DNA of 64,000 nt from Clostridium sp. 26_22 (lineage in GTDB: Bacteria; Bacillota; Clostridia; TANB77; CAG-508): the NCBI GenBank assembly GCA_001916005.1, contig MNRP01000055.1, forward strand, positions 18,752-82,751, given 5' to 3'. Positions within the stretch are counted from its first letter, which is position 1. Each line of letters starts with the position of its first letter. Positions 15,900 through 24,886 of this stretch are shown piece after piece. Both the position numbers and the translations under genes were made by a program. Under the pieces are notes generated by a model. It saw nothing but the letters and a program-made list of their open reading frames with translations, was not told the DNA's origin and did no database searches.

Positions 15900-16511
15900 A
15901 TGTTTGAAAAAGATAGTTTAGTACCTTATGTAATCGAACAAACAGGAAAAGGAGAAAGATCATATGATATTTTCTCAAGATTATTAAAAGACAGAATTAT
16001 ATTTTTAGGAGAAGATGTTAACCCAACATCAGCAAGTTTAATCATTGCACAATTATTATTCTTAGAATCAGAAGATCCAGATAAAGAAATATCATTATAT
16101 ATCAACTCACCAGGAGGATCTATTACAGATGGAATGGGAATAGTAGATACAATGAACTATATAAAATGTCCAGTATCAACAATATGTGTAGGATTAGCAG
16201 CAAGTTTTGGTGCTGTACTTTTAGCAAATGGAGAAAAAGGCAGAAGATTTGCAACACCAAATTCAGAAATATTAATACATCAACCATTAATTGGTGGTCA
16301 AGGTGGAGGAATTTCAGGTCAAGCAACTGAAATAAAAATCCATGCAGACCATATGATAAGAACAAGAGAAAAATTAAACAAATTATTAAGTGATAGAACA
16401 GGTCAATCTATAGAAACAATAGAAAGAGATACAGAAAGAGACCATTATATGACAGCAGAAGAAGCATTAAAATATGGATTAATAGATGGAATAATGGATA
16501 AAAGAATGTAA
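15900..16511 (+). CDS. clpP: ATP-dependent Clp protease proteolytic subunit
   Basis: The serine peptidase barrel that works with ClpX. The catalytic triad is visible: Ser in [14 protein letters not shown] (about residue 99), His in EILIHQP (about 124) and Asp in [15 protein letters not shown] (about 173). 203 residues is typical. GAGGAGG precedes the ATG. clpX follows after 16 bases, so the two are probably co-transcribed. Confidence 0.97.
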   Translation: MFEKDSLVPYVIEQTGKGERSYDIFSRLLKDRIIFLGEDVNPTSASLIIAQLLFLESEDPDKEISLYINSPGGSITDGMGIVDTMNYIKCPVSTICVGLAASFGAVLLANGEKGRRFATPNSEILIHQPLIGGQGGGISGQATEIKIHADHMIRTREKLNKLLSDRTGQSIETIERDTERDHYMTAEEALKYGLIDGIMDKRM

Positions 16512-16527
16512 TTAAAGGAGATAGAAA

Positions 16528-17850
16528 ATGGCTAAAAATGATAACCCAAAAAATGTAAGATGTTCATTTTGTGGCAAATCACAAGATAGTGTAAAGAAAA
16601 TTGTCGCAGGTCCAGGTGTATTTATTTGTGATGAATGTGTAGATTTATGTACAAGCATTATAGAAGCAGAAAAATATGAAGAAGATGAACTAGGTTATAC
16701 ATTAAATGATTTAGATAAAATACCAAATCCAAAAGAAATAAAGAAAATATTGGATGATTATGTAATTGGCCAAGATGAAGCCAAAAGAACATTAGCAGTT
16801 GCAGTTTATAATCATTATAAAAGAATTGCTCATGAAGAAAGCAATGAAAAAGACAAAGATGATGTAGAAATACAAAAAAGTAATATATTACTTTTAGGAC
16901 CAACTGGATGTGGAAAAACACTTCTTGCAAGAACATTGGCGAGAATATTAAATGTACCATTTGCAATAGCAGATGCAACAACATTAACAGAAGCTGGTTA
17001 TGTTGGAGAAGATGTTGAAAATATCTTATTAAAACTTATTCAAGCAGCAGATGGAGATATTCAAAAAGCTCAAAAAGGAATCATATATATTGATGAAATT
17101 GATAAAATAACAAGAAAATCAGAAAACTTATCAATAACAAGAGATGTTAGCGGTGAAGGTGTTCAACAAGCCTTACTAAAAATAATTGAAGGAACAATAG
17201 CATCAGTACCACCACAAGGTGGAAGAAAACATCCAAATCAAGAAATGATTCAAATAAATACAGAAAACATACTATTTATTTGTGGAGGAGCTTTTGAAGG
17301 CTTAGAAAATATCATAAAAGAAAGAACTGGTAAAAAATCAATAGGTTTTGGTGCAAAAATCGAAAGTGAAAAAGAAATTAACAAATATGAAGTATTCCAA
17401 GAATTATTACCACAAGATTTATTAAAATTTGGATTAATACCAGAATTTATAGGAAGATTACCAATAATAGCAACATTAAAAGATTTAGACAAACAAGCAT
17501 TAATAAAAATAGCTACAGAGCCAAAAAATGCATTAGTAAAACAATATCAAAAATTATTAGAAATGGATGACGTTGAACTAGAATTTAATCAAGATGCATT
17601 AGAAGCAATAGTAGATAAAGCAATAGAAAGAAAAACTGGAGCAAGAGGATTACGTTCTATAATAGAAGATATAATGAGAGATATTATGTTTGAAATTCCA
17701 TCAACACCTAATATCACAAAATGCATTATAACTAGAAATACAGTAATAAATAAGGCAAGACCAGAAATAATTACTGGAGAAAAAACAGCAAATGAACCAA
17801 ATAAACAAAAAAGACGTGTTCCTGAAAAGAAGAGCAAAGAAACAGCATAA
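16528..17850 (+). CDS. clpX: ATP-dependent Clp protease ATP-binding subunit ClpX
   Basis: The AAA+ unfoldase that feeds ClpP, including tmRNA-tagged proteins. An N-terminal zinc domain ([11 protein letters not shown] with CDECVDLC, about residues 12-42), Walker [12 protein letters not shown] (about 125-135), pore loop GYVGED, Walker [11 protein letters not shown], and sensor 2 [10 protein letters not shown] are present. 440 residues is slightly long because of a basic C-terminal tail. AAAGGAG precedes the ATG. It follows clpP closely and ends at a strong terminator. Confidence 0.97.
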   Translation: MAKNDNPKNVRCSFCGKSQDSVKKIVAGPGVFICDECVDLCTSIIEAEKYEEDELGYTLNDLDKIPNPKEIKKILDDYVIGQDEAKRTLAVAVYNHYKRIAHEESNEKDKDDVEIQKSNILLLGPTGCGKTLLARTLARILNVPFAIADATTLTEAGYVGEDVENILLKLIQAADGDIQKAQKGIIYIDEIDKITRKSENLSITRDVSGEGVQQALLKIIEGTIASVPPQGGRKHPNQEMIQINTENILFICGGAFEGLENIIKERTGKKSIGFGAKIESEKEINKYEVFQELLPQDLLKFGLIPEFIGRLPIIATLKDLDKQALIKIATEPKNALVKQYQKLLEMDDVELEFNQDALEAIVDKAIERKTGARGLRSIIEDIMRDIMFEIPSTPNITKCIITRNTVINKARPEIITGEKTANEPNKQKRRVPEKKSKETA

Positions 17851-17861
17851 TAAAAAAAGAC

Positions 17862-17892
17862 AAAGGTGGAAAAATATTTTCCACCTTTTTTG
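17862..17892. terminator. Terminator after clpX
   Basis: AAAGGTGGAAAA (17862-17873) pairs with TTTTCCACCTTT (17877-17888), with A- and T-runs on either side. Confidence 0.9.
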
Positions 17893-17915
17893 AGAGATTT
17901 GATAATTTAGACATT

Positions 17916-18077
17916 TTAGACCTCGAATATCCGATTTCCAACAACTCTAAGATTTTGATAATTACTTCTAGTTTCATTAATAGAAGACTTATCAATATCA
18001 TCTAAAAAATTATTTAATGCATACATTGCTTCGTATGCAGAAGAAAAAGTTTTTTTCAAAAGTTCTTCCTTAGTCAT
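17916..18077 (-). CDS. 53-residue protein of unknown function
   Basis: The most likely start is the ATG at 18077, with GGAGGG 7 bases upstream on the reverse strand; longer starts would leave the SD inside the gene. The product begins MTKEELLKKTFSSAYEAMYAL and ends RVVGNRIFEV. It looks like a small helical soluble protein. Five codons before the stop there is an in-frame CGG, again followed by A, a rare codon in this genome. No family recognised. Confidence 0.6.
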   Translation of the reverse strand: MTKEELLKKTFSSAYEAMYALNNFLDDIDKSSINETRSNYQNLRVVGNRIFEV

Positions 18078-18165
18078 AATCATCCCTCCATTCTGTAATT
18101 TGATAAAAATAGTATAGCAAGTACAAAACAAAAAGTCTGTCGAAATAGGAAAGTCTAAGAAAAAA

Positions 18166-18600
18166 TTACAAATATTTTTTCAAAGTTTCAACACTATCTT
18201 CTTGCATAACAACGAAATCATTTAAAATACTTTTAACATCTTTTTCAGCATTTTGATTTTGATTTAACAATCGTCTACCTTCAATAATTCCCATATTAGT
18301 ACCTTGCATTAATAATTCAGATAATTTTGAAGTGCTATCATCTGTCATAGTTTTCATTTGAATTCCATACCAAGTCATCATTTTGGTCATAGGATTAGTT
18401 TCATGAGGCTCTTTATTACTATAATTGTCATACAAATCATTAACTCTATTAGAAATATCTTGATATTTATTGTATTCGACATCTAAAACCTCTTTAAAAT
18501 CATTGTCTTTTACTTTCTCAGAAACATATGATATGGCATCCATTCCCATTGTAGCACCTTTGTTTACTTCATCTAGTATATTTAAATTTTGATTTTCCAT
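18166..18600 (-). CDS. Four-helix-bundle protein, DUF2383-like
   Basis: A 144-residue, all-helical, Met-rich soluble protein starting MENQNLNILDEVNKGATMGMDA. Its length and the pattern of four amphipathic helices, including EYNKYQDISNRVNDLYDNYS and a C-terminal LNDFVVMQEDSVETLKKYL, resemble ferritin-like DUF2383/PA2169-type proteins, but I see no clear metal-ligand motif. TAGGAGGT precedes the ATG at 18600. It lies upstream of the 17916-18077 gene on the same strand. The family assignment is tentative. Confidence 0.65.
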   Translation of the reverse strand: MENQNLNILDEVNKGATMGMDAISYVSEKVKDNDFKEVLDVEYNKYQDISNRVNDLYDNYSNKEPHETNPMTKMMTWYGIQMKTMTDDSTSKLSELLMQGTNMGIIEGRRLLNQNQNAEKDVKSILNDFVVMQEDSVETLKKYL

Positions 18601-18675
18601 AAAATACCTCCTAATTATTTATTAATATTTAGTATTTACAGAAAATTGAGATATATTCAAAATGTTTTTTTATTT

Positions 18676-19593
18676 CTAACTTACAGCACCTAAAATCAAA
18701 ATCCCTAAATTATCATTATAAATTTCATTAAACTGAGAAATAGGCAAAGGATTTTCGCCCAAACCAGCTTCAATAGTATAACCAGGCTTATCAAAATATA
18801 AAATAAACCAATCTTTATAACCAGCAAAACTAGAATTATATGGAACTTCAGTTAAAAGATAACCACTTGCTTTTGCAAATTTTTCGCCAATTTCATACCC
18901 ATTAGGAGGATTAATATTTTGAAAATTCCAGTAAATTTCTTGACCTTGAGTATGATAAGCAAGAATCAAATCAAAATTATGTAATAAAGTAAAATTGTAA
19001 ATAGCTTTAGATTCAGGTTCTATAAGAGGTGCTAACCCAACAAAATCACGAGGAGCAGGACTAGTAAAACCTTGTGAATATTTAATTTCTTTAGCTTTTT
19101 GCCATTCTGCAGGAAATTGCAAATTTAAATCAGTACCAAGAATATTAGCTTTCCATCCACTAGGAAAAGGAATATCAGGGTAGTTAAAAGCTATGTCTTG
19201 AGCTTGAATAAAAGCAGAAGAATTTTCAGATAAATTTCCTGTAACTAAATCAACACCATCAGGATTTACCATTGGCATAATATAAATTGAAACAGTATTA
19301 AATAAAGTTTTGATATTATAATCATATAAATTCAAATCATTAACATAAGCATTACAATAATCTTCAATAAATTTCATCATAACAACACTTGTAATCCATT
19401 CATTAGCATGGAAAGAAGCGGAATAAAAAACTTTTTTTGAACCAGTACCAAGTTTTACAACATATAATTTTTTTCCAAGAACACTACTTCCAACAACTTG
19501 AATATTAAGAAAAGGAAAAACTCTATTAAGAGTAAATAAATTTTGAGTTAATAAATCATAAGTATAAGATTTATCAGTAGGAACAATATTCAT
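18676..19593 (-). CDS. M14 family zinc carboxypeptidase (gamma-D-Glu-mDAP peptidase-like)
   Basis: The family cleaves gamma-D-glutamyl-diaminopimelate bonds in cell-wall peptides. Zinc ligands are seen in FHANEW (about residues 63-68) and the later His of AYHTQGQEIYW; NPDGVDLVTG supplies the substrate-binding Asn, and the catalytic Glu is in YTIEAGLGENP. I choose the ATG at 19593 because GGGTGA precedes it and the longer frame is only low-complexity. There is no LysM domain or signal peptide, so it may act on imported peptides. The gene stands alone, opposite to the tmRNA. Confidence 0.88.
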   Translation of the reverse strand: MNIVPTDKSYTYDLLTQNLFTLNRVFPFLNIQVVGSSVLGKKLYVVKLGTGSKKVFYSASFHANEWITSVVMMKFIEDYCNAYVNDLNLYDYNIKTLFNTVSIYIMPMVNPDGVDLVTGNLSENSSAFIQAQDIAFNYPDIPFPSGWKANILGTDLNLQFPAEWQKAKEIKYSQGFTSPAPRDFVGLAPLIEPESKAIYNFTLLHNFDLILAYHTQGQEIYWNFQNINPPNGYEIGEKFAKASGYLLTEVPYNSSFAGYKDWFILYFDKPGYTIEAGLGENPLPISQFNEIYNDNLGILILGAVS

Positions 19594-19633
19594 AAAAATC
19601 ACCCGATATATTATATTAAAAAAAATAAAAATG

Positions 19634-19662
19634 TTGCTAAAAAAATACAGATGTAGTATAAT
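19634..19662 (+). promoter_or_regulatory. Promoter of ssrA
   Basis: TTGCTA (19634-19639), 17-base spacer, TATAAT (19657-19662), 12 bases before the tmRNA 5' end. Confidence 0.8.
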
Positions 19663-19674
19663 AAAAAAGTACAT

Positions 19675-20028
19675 GGGGATGTAATGGTTTCGACATTACA
19701 CCAGAAAAATAGATAGCAAGTAGTGGATTCTCGTTGGCCACTTAAAAAACGAGAAAATAAAATAAACGCTGATAAACAAGAATTAGCATACGCTGCCTAA
19801 GTTGTAGTGTCATCTTACTAAATAGCCTACTGATTTAGATAAGGTGTCGAAATAAAGTAGGAAACGAAGCTGTTTTTTCTTTAGAAATAGTGGGTATTTT
19901 ATAAAGATATATTTATTTTTAGCCTGTTTGCCGGCGAAAAGTAAATGAAAATAAAAGACAAAATAAACTTGTAGAAGTCTATTTGGAAAGTGTTATGGAC
20001 AGGAGTTCGACTCTCCTCATCTCCACCA
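19675..20028 (+). ncRNA. ssrA: Transfer-messenger RNA (tmRNA)
   Basis: The 5' acceptor GGGGATG pairs with 3' CATCTCC, followed by ACCA (CCA encoded). The 5' part has the tRNA-like GTAATGGTTTCGAC segment and the 3' part the T-arm GGAGTTCGACTCTCC. The mRNA-like region encodes the tag ADKQELAYAA (resume codon GCT at 19768, stop TAA at 19798), ending in the YAA that ClpXP recognises. It rescues stalled ribosomes with SmpB. Confidence 0.97.
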
Positions 20029-20062
20029 AAAGATTAAATCGTCGCACCAGACGAAAACCAAG

Positions 20063-20090
20063 AAATCAACTGTAAAAGGTTGATTTTTTT
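20063..20090 (+). terminator. Terminator after ssrA
   Basis: AAATCAAC (20063-20070), loop TGTAAAAG, GTTGATTT (20079-20086), then T-run. Confidence 0.9.
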
Positions 20091-20184
20091 GATGCCTTTA
20101 ATAAAAAATAAATATTAAAAAACACTTGGCAGCAGTGAACAAATGTTTTAAACTATATATAGTTTTATATAAGGATGTGAAATT

Positions 20185-21150
20185 ATGGAAAATGAAATAA
20201 ATAATTTGATAGTTCAAGACCACCTATCAAATGAAGAAATAAAGAATTTAATATATACTATAAGAGGAAAACAAGTAATGCTAGATAGTGATGTGGCAAT
20301 GCTATATCACTATGAAACTAAAAAAATAAATCAAGCTGTAAAGAGAAATATAGAGAGGTTTCCAGAAAAGTTTTGTTTTCAGTTAACAGAAGAAGAATTT
20401 TCTAGTTTAAGGTCACAATTTGTGACCTTAAACAAAACTACTGTACAAGAAAATTTTGAGGATTCTTCTCTAAGGTCGCAAATTGTAACCTTAAATGAAA
20501 ATACTGGTAGAGGTAAACATCGTAAATATTTGCCATATGTTTTTACTGAACAAGGTATAGCAATGTTATCTAGTTTGCTTAAAAATGATATTGCAATTCA
20601 AGTAAGCATAAATATAATGGATGCTTTTGTAGAGATGAGAAAATTTTTAATGGTTAATGGACAGCTGTTTGAAAGATTAACAAATGTAGAGTATAAATTA
20701 TTAGAACATGACAAAAAATTTGATAAAGTATTTGACCAGTTACAAAATGAAGAAAATATTAAACAAAAAATATTCTTTGAAGGGCAAATATATGATGCAT
20801 ACAGTTTGATAATCGATATTATTAAAAAAGCAAACAAGAAAATTTTAATAATAGATAATTATATAGATGATAGTGTTTTGAAAATGCTTACAAAGAAAAA
20901 TAAGAATGTTGAAGTTGTAATATTAACTTCTAATAAAAGCAATATACAAAAAATCGATATTCAAAAATTTAATAAAGAATATCCAATATTAAAAGTTGCT
21001 GAAACAAATAAATTTCACGATAGATTTATAGTAATAGATAATAAAGAAATGTATCATCTAGGAGCTTCAATAAAAGATTTAGGTAAAAAGTGCTTTGGAA
21101 TTAACAAAATTGAAGATTTAGATATTGTAGAAAAAGTTATTAATTTATAA
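20185..21150 (+). CDS. ORF6N-domain protein with C-terminal phospholipase-D-like segment
   Basis: The N-terminus carries the ORF6N (phage anti-repressor-type) DNA-binding domain: IRGKQVMLDSDVAMLYHYETK (seen to about residue 50), NIERFPEKFCFQLTEEE, and YLPYVFTEQGIAMLSSLLK. The C-terminus (about residues 190-321) looks like a nuclease/PLD-type fold, with ILIIDNYIDDSVLKML and KFHDRFIVIDNKEMYHLGAS. The segment SSLRSQFVTLN is duplicated about 20 residues later as SSLRSQIVTLN. AAGGATGTG precedes the ATG. It sits just after tmRNA, a frequent integration hot spot, and is probably of mobile origin. Confidence 0.8.
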   Translation: MENEINNLIVQDHLSNEEIKNLIYTIRGKQVMLDSDVAMLYHYETKKINQAVKRNIERFPEKFCFQLTEEEFSSLRSQFVTLNKTTVQENFEDSSLRSQIVTLNENTGRGKHRKYLPYVFTEQGIAMLSSLLKNDIAIQVSINIMDAFVEMRKFLMVNGQLFERLTNVEYKLLEHDKKFDKVFDQLQNEENIKQKIFFEGQIYDAYSLIIDIIKKANKKILIIDNYIDDSVLKMLTKKNKNVEVVILTSNKSNIQKIDIQKFNKEYPILKVAETNKFHDRFIVIDNKEMYHLGASIKDLGKKCFGINKIEDLDIVEKVINL

Positions 21151-21419
21151 TTAAAATAGAAGATTTGTGTATAATATAGAATCCAATATTTATAAACATT
21201 ATTAAGGATATAAAAATCCCAAAACTTACATAAAGAATTAAATAAAGTAATATCTTCATTTAATTCTTTTATCCCAAAAGCTGTAGCAACATAAGCAATA
21301 ATCATAAATATAATTGAAAAAATAATTATACTATTTGAAACACTATTAATTACTTTGCTTTTATAAACTTTATCATCATACACTTCACTCAAATTAAATG
21401 TATACCCCTTATAGTTCAT
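21054..21419 (-). CDS. Possible small membrane protein overlapping the ORF6N gene
   Basis: From the ATG at 21419 the frame reads MNYKGYTFNLSEVYDDKVYK, then a clear hydrophobic segment (SIIIFSIIFMIIAYVATAFG), then an aromatic-rich stretch. Its last 97 bases run antisense through the end of the ORF6N gene, which is unlikely for an intact gene, and no good SD precedes the start. It may be a truncated or decayed gene whose own stop was lost. Low confidence. Confidence 0.3.
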   Translation of the reverse strand: MNYKGYTFNLSEVYDDKVYKSKVINSVSNSIIIFSIIFMIIAYVATAFGIKELNEDITLFNSLCKFWDFYILNNVYKYWILYYTQIFYFNYKLITFSTISKSSILLIPKHFLPKSFIEAPR

Positions 21420-21476
21420 TTTATTTTTTCTCAAATAAGTACCGCTAATGCACAAAGAAATGTTATAAACTAAAAA

Positions 21477-21517
21477 TGAGGAATTTCTATATCTTTGAAG
21501 TTCCTTATTTTTTTATT
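21477..21517 (+). terminator. Hairpin with T-run upstream of the FemAB gene
   Basis: TGAGGAA...TTCCTTA arms (about 21477-21483 and 21500-21506) followed by T8. The region 21151-21560 otherwise holds only the doubtful reverse-strand ORF. Confidence 0.5.
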
Positions 21518-21567
21518 TTAACCACTATTTAACTGGTTAGATTTTTTCTTTAATTCTCCAAAAAATA

Positions 21568-21596
21568 TTGTAAAATTCCCCAACTTGGTGTAAAAT
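21568..21596 (+). promoter_or_regulatory. Promoter of the femAB-alr unit
   Basis: TTGTAA (21568-21573), 17-base spacer, TAAAAT (21591-21596). Confidence 0.65.
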
Positions 21597-21636
21597 ACGA
21601 ATAACCGTAAATAATAATAGGAGGCAAAACAAAAAT

Positions 21637-22698
21637 ATGAGATTTGTAACAGACGAAAAATCAAAACAAGAATACAAAAAATTTTTAGAAACAAACGAAA
21701 GATGTAACTTTCAACAATCATTAGAATGGGCAGAAGTAAAAAAGCCAAACTGGAAACCAGAAGTAATACTAGCAGAAGATGAAAACAAAAACATCATAGG
21801 ATCACTATGTGTATGGATTAGAAAAATGCCAATATTTGGAAACATGATGTATGCATCAAGAGGTCCAGTATGTGACATTCACGATATAAAAGTAATGAAA
21901 CAATTAACAGATGGAGCAAAAGAACTAGCAAAAAAATACAATGCATTTGTTTTAAGAATAGAACCAGACATATTAAAAGAAGACCAAGACTTTAGAAACA
22001 TAATAACAAACCTAGGCTACCAAATAAAAGATGATGCAAAAGACTTTAAAGATGAAATACAACCAAGATTTGTATTCAGACTAGATATAAAAGATAAAAC
22101 AGAAGAAGAGGTAATGGCTGGATTTCACCAAAAATGGAGATACAATATTCGTTTAGCAGGTAGAAAAGGTGTAGTAATAAAAGAAGGAACAAGAGAAGAT
22201 TTAAAAGACTTCCACAAAATAATGATAGAAACAGGAAACAGAGATGGCTTCATAACAAGACCACTAGAATACTTTGAAAAAATGTATGATAACATGGTAC
22301 CAGGTGGCCATATGAAATTATTAATGGCATATTATGAGGACAAGCCAATATCTGGAGTAATACCAATTTTCTATGGAAATAAAACATGGTATTTATATGG
22401 AGCAAGTAGTAATCAACATAGAAACTTAATGCCAAATTATCTACTACAATGGGAAATGATAAAAATGGCGATAGCAAGACATGATGATATATATGACTTT
22501 AGAGGAGTATCAGGAGTTGTAGATGAAAATCATCCACAATACGGATTATATAGATTCAAAAAAGGATTTGGAGCAACATTTACAGAATTCATAGGAGAAA
22601 TTTACATTCCATTCAAACCATTAACATATAAATTATATAAATTTTCTGAAAAAACATTTAGAACATTAAGACAAATCAAAAGAAAAATAACAAAATAG
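21637..22698 (+). CDS. FemAB/FemX-type peptidoglycan aminoacyltransferase
   Basis: FemABX proteins use aminoacyl-tRNA to build interpeptide branches on lipid II. The 353-residue protein has the two GNAT-like halves: FQQSLEWAEVKKPNWKPE near the N-terminus, MYASRGPVCD, the conserved HQKWRYNIRLAGRKGV (about residues 165-180), GGHMKLLMAYYEDKPISGVI, and the C-terminal FRGVSG..HPQYGLYRFKKGFG. AGGAGG precedes the ATG. The alanine racemase gene follows after 12 bases, consistent with a cell-wall operon. Confidence 0.9.
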   Translation: MRFVTDEKSKQEYKKFLETNERCNFQQSLEWAEVKKPNWKPEVILAEDENKNIIGSLCVWIRKMPIFGNMMYASRGPVCDIHDIKVMKQLTDGAKELAKKYNAFVLRIEPDILKEDQDFRNIITNLGYQIKDDAKDFKDEIQPRFVFRLDIKDKTEEEVMAGFHQKWRYNIRLAGRKGVVIKEGTREDLKDFHKIMIETGNRDGFITRPLEYFEKMYDNMVPGGHMKLLMAYYEDKPISGVIPIFYGNKTWYLYGASSNQHRNLMPNYLLQWEMIKMAIARHDDIYDFRGVSGVVDENHPQYGLYRFKKGFGATFTEFIGEIYIPFKPLTYKLYKFSEKTFRTLRQIKRKITK

Positions 22699-22710
22699 TA
22701 GGAGGAAAAT

Positions 22711-23829
22711 TTGAAAGCGGTAATAATTGAAAAAAAAGATTTACGTTATAATATAGAAAAAATAAAAGAATATGCTAATAGAAATTTGCCTGATGATAAT
22801 GGAAATAAAGTAAAAATAATAGCTGTTGTAAAAGCAAATGGTTGTGGACTTGGAATAGTTGAATTTACAAAGTTCTTAATAGATAATGGAATAGATTTTT
22901 TTGCAGTTGCAACACTTGAAGAAGCCTTGCAATTAAGAAATGCAGGAATTAAAGAAAAAATATTAATGTTATCATCAACAGCAATAAAAGAAGATGTAAA
23001 AATTTTAATAGAAAACAATATTATATTAACAATAGGTTCAAAAGAATCTGCTGAAGTTGCTGAAGAAATAGGACAAGAATTAAATAGAACAGTAAAGGCT
23101 CATATAAAAATAGATACAGGATTTGGAAGATACGGATTTGTTTATACTAATAGAGAAAAAATGATTAAAACAATAAAAGAAATGAAAAATATAAAAATAG
23201 AAGGAACATATACACATTTTTCAAATTCCTATTATGATGACCAATATACACAAACACAATTTAAACGTTTTATAGATTGTATTGAAGTTTTAAAAATGAA
23301 TGAAATAGAAACAGGAATGTTACACGTATGTAACACATCAGCATTTATAAAATTTCCACAAATGCATTTAAATGCAGTAAGAATAGGCTCAGCATTTACA
23401 GGAAGAATATCATTTAAAAATAACATGGGATTAAGAAAAATAGGATATCTAAAATCAAATGTATCTGAAATAAAAGAACTTCCTGAAAAGTTTAATATTG
23501 GTTATTCTAACACATATACAACAAAGAAAAAAACAAAAGTTGCAATTATTCCGTGTGGCTATATGGATGGTGTAAATATAGAAACAGGAAGAGATATGTT
23601 TAGAAAAGTTGATAAATTAAGATATATAGTAAGAGATATAAAAGATGCATTTAAAAAGCAACAATTATATGTTAATATAAATGGTCAAAAATGTCCTATA
23701 TTAGGAAGAATAGGAACATATCACGTAACTGCTGATATAACCGGAAAAAATATAAATATAAATGATGAAGCAATATTTAATGTAAGTTTAAAACATGTTG
23801 ATAGTGGTCTAAGAAGGGAGTGGAAATAA
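22711..23829 (+). CDS. alr: Alanine racemase
   Basis: A PLP-dependent enzyme making D-alanine for peptidoglycan. The PLP lysine is in [10 protein letters not shown] (about residues 35-44), slightly altered from the common VKANAYGHG, and the second catalytic Tyr is in [12 protein letters not shown] near residue 270. [13 protein letters not shown] (about 132-144) is a family signature. The start is TTG with AGGAGG 8 bases upstream. It is sandwiched between the FemAB and DUF1189 genes in one transcript. A related amino-acid racemase is possible given the altered motif. Confidence 0.87.
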   Translation: MKAVIIEKKDLRYNIEKIKEYANRNLPDDNGNKVKIIAVVKANGCGLGIVEFTKFLIDNGIDFFAVATLEEALQLRNAGIKEKILMLSSTAIKEDVKILIENNIILTIGSKESAEVAEEIGQELNRTVKAHIKIDTGFGRYGFVYTNREKMIKTIKEMKNIKIEGTYTHFSNSYYDDQYTQTQFKRFIDCIEVLKMNEIETGMLHVCNTSAFIKFPQMHLNAVRIGSAFTGRISFKNNMGLRKIGYLKSNVSEIKELPEKFNIGYSNTYTTKKKTKVAIIPCGYMDGVNIETGRDMFRKVDKLRYIVRDIKDAFKKQQLYVNINGQKCPILGRIGTYHVTADITGKNININDEAIFNVSLKHVDSGLRREWK

Positions 23830-24864
23830 TTGGAACAAGAAACTCAAAATCAAAAATTAGGTTTTTTCAAAAAAATATGGTATTCAATAGATAAAATAGA
23901 AAAATATGGTGAAATGTCTGCACAAGGCTTTCCAAGAGCCATAAGCTATTTGTTTCAAATTATAATAATATTAGCATTAATAGTAGCTGGAACAACCCTA
24001 TATCAAACTAGAAATGCTATAAACAAAGTAGCGCAATTTGTAAAAGATGAAATTCCAAATTTTACATATGCAGATAATGAATTAAAATTAGAAAATGATG
24101 AAGTAATAACAAAAGAACAAGAGTATTTAGGAAAAATAATAATAGACACAAATACAGAAAATCAAGAAGAAATAGATAAATATATAAATGAAATATCAGA
24201 AGAAACTGGCGGATTAATTATATTAAAAAATAGAGTTATAATAAAACAAGTTGGAATGACAGGAACATTAAATTATAACTACGAAGATTTAGTAAATCAA
24301 ATAGGAATGTCTAATTTTGACAAAGAACAAGTAATCGAATTTGTTACAGGAACACAAATGACATCAATTTACTTAGGATTATTTAGCATATTATTAATGT
24401 CTGCGATTTCTGTATACTTTATAAATACAATATTAAATGTCGTTCTTGTAAGTATATTTGGTTACTTAGCAACATTAATTACAAAAATGAAAATGAGATA
24501 TGTTGCAATATTAAATATGGCAATTTATTCAATAACTTTACCAACAATATTGCAAATGTTATATGTAATAGCAAATCAATTATTTGGAATACAAATAAAA
24601 TATTTTGATGTAATGTATATATTAGTATCATGTATTTATATGATTGCAGCAATATTTATATTAAAATCTGATTTTACAAAAAAACAAGAGCAATTATCTG
24701 AAGTTGTAGAAGTTCAAAAACAAGTAAAAGAAGAATTAAAAGAAAACGAAGAAAACAAACAAGAACCTGAAAAAAAGAAAGATAAAAAGAAAAAAGAAGA
24801 CAAAAAACAAGAAGATAAAGAGGATGGAAATGAAGGGCAAGAACCAGAAGGTTCAAATGCTTAA
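23830..24864 (+). CDS. DUF1189 family membrane protein
   Basis: The start is a TTG one base after the alr stop, with GGGAGTGG upstream inside alr. The protein has an N-terminal amphipathic segment (GFFKKIWYSIDKIEKYGEM), a membrane span at about residues 41-60, an extracytoplasmic domain of about 120 residues, then four further hydrophobic spans (about 177-280), and a highly charged Lys/Glu tail. This layout matches DUF1189, a family of unknown function often near cell-envelope genes. Confidence 0.8.
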   Translation: MEQETQNQKLGFFKKIWYSIDKIEKYGEMSAQGFPRAISYLFQIIIILALIVAGTTLYQTRNAINKVAQFVKDEIPNFTYADNELKLENDEVITKEQEYLGKIIIDTNTENQEEIDKYINEISEETGGLIILKNRVIIKQVGMTGTLNYNYEDLVNQIGMSNFDKEQVIEFVTGTQMTSIYLGLFSILLMSAISVYFINTILNVVLVSIFGYLATLITKMKMRYVAILNMAIYSITLPTILQMLYVIANQLFGIQIKYFDVMYILVSCIYMIAAIFILKSDFTKKQEQLSEVVEVQKQVKEELKENEENKQEPEKKKDKKKKEDKKQEDKEDGNEGQEPEGSNA

Positions 24865-24886
24865 ATAAAAAAGGAGCATATACAAT

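Noticed and set aside
17771..18001. A +1 shift at the CGG of the 53-residue gene extending its product
   Set aside because: The shifted frame runs through the clpX terminator into clpX antisense, so in-frame reading with the nearby stop is more plausible.
20000..21640. Integrated element at the tmRNA 3' end with duplicated attachment site
   Set aside because: I searched by eye for a second copy of the tmRNA 3' sequence downstream and found none, and there is no integrase gene.
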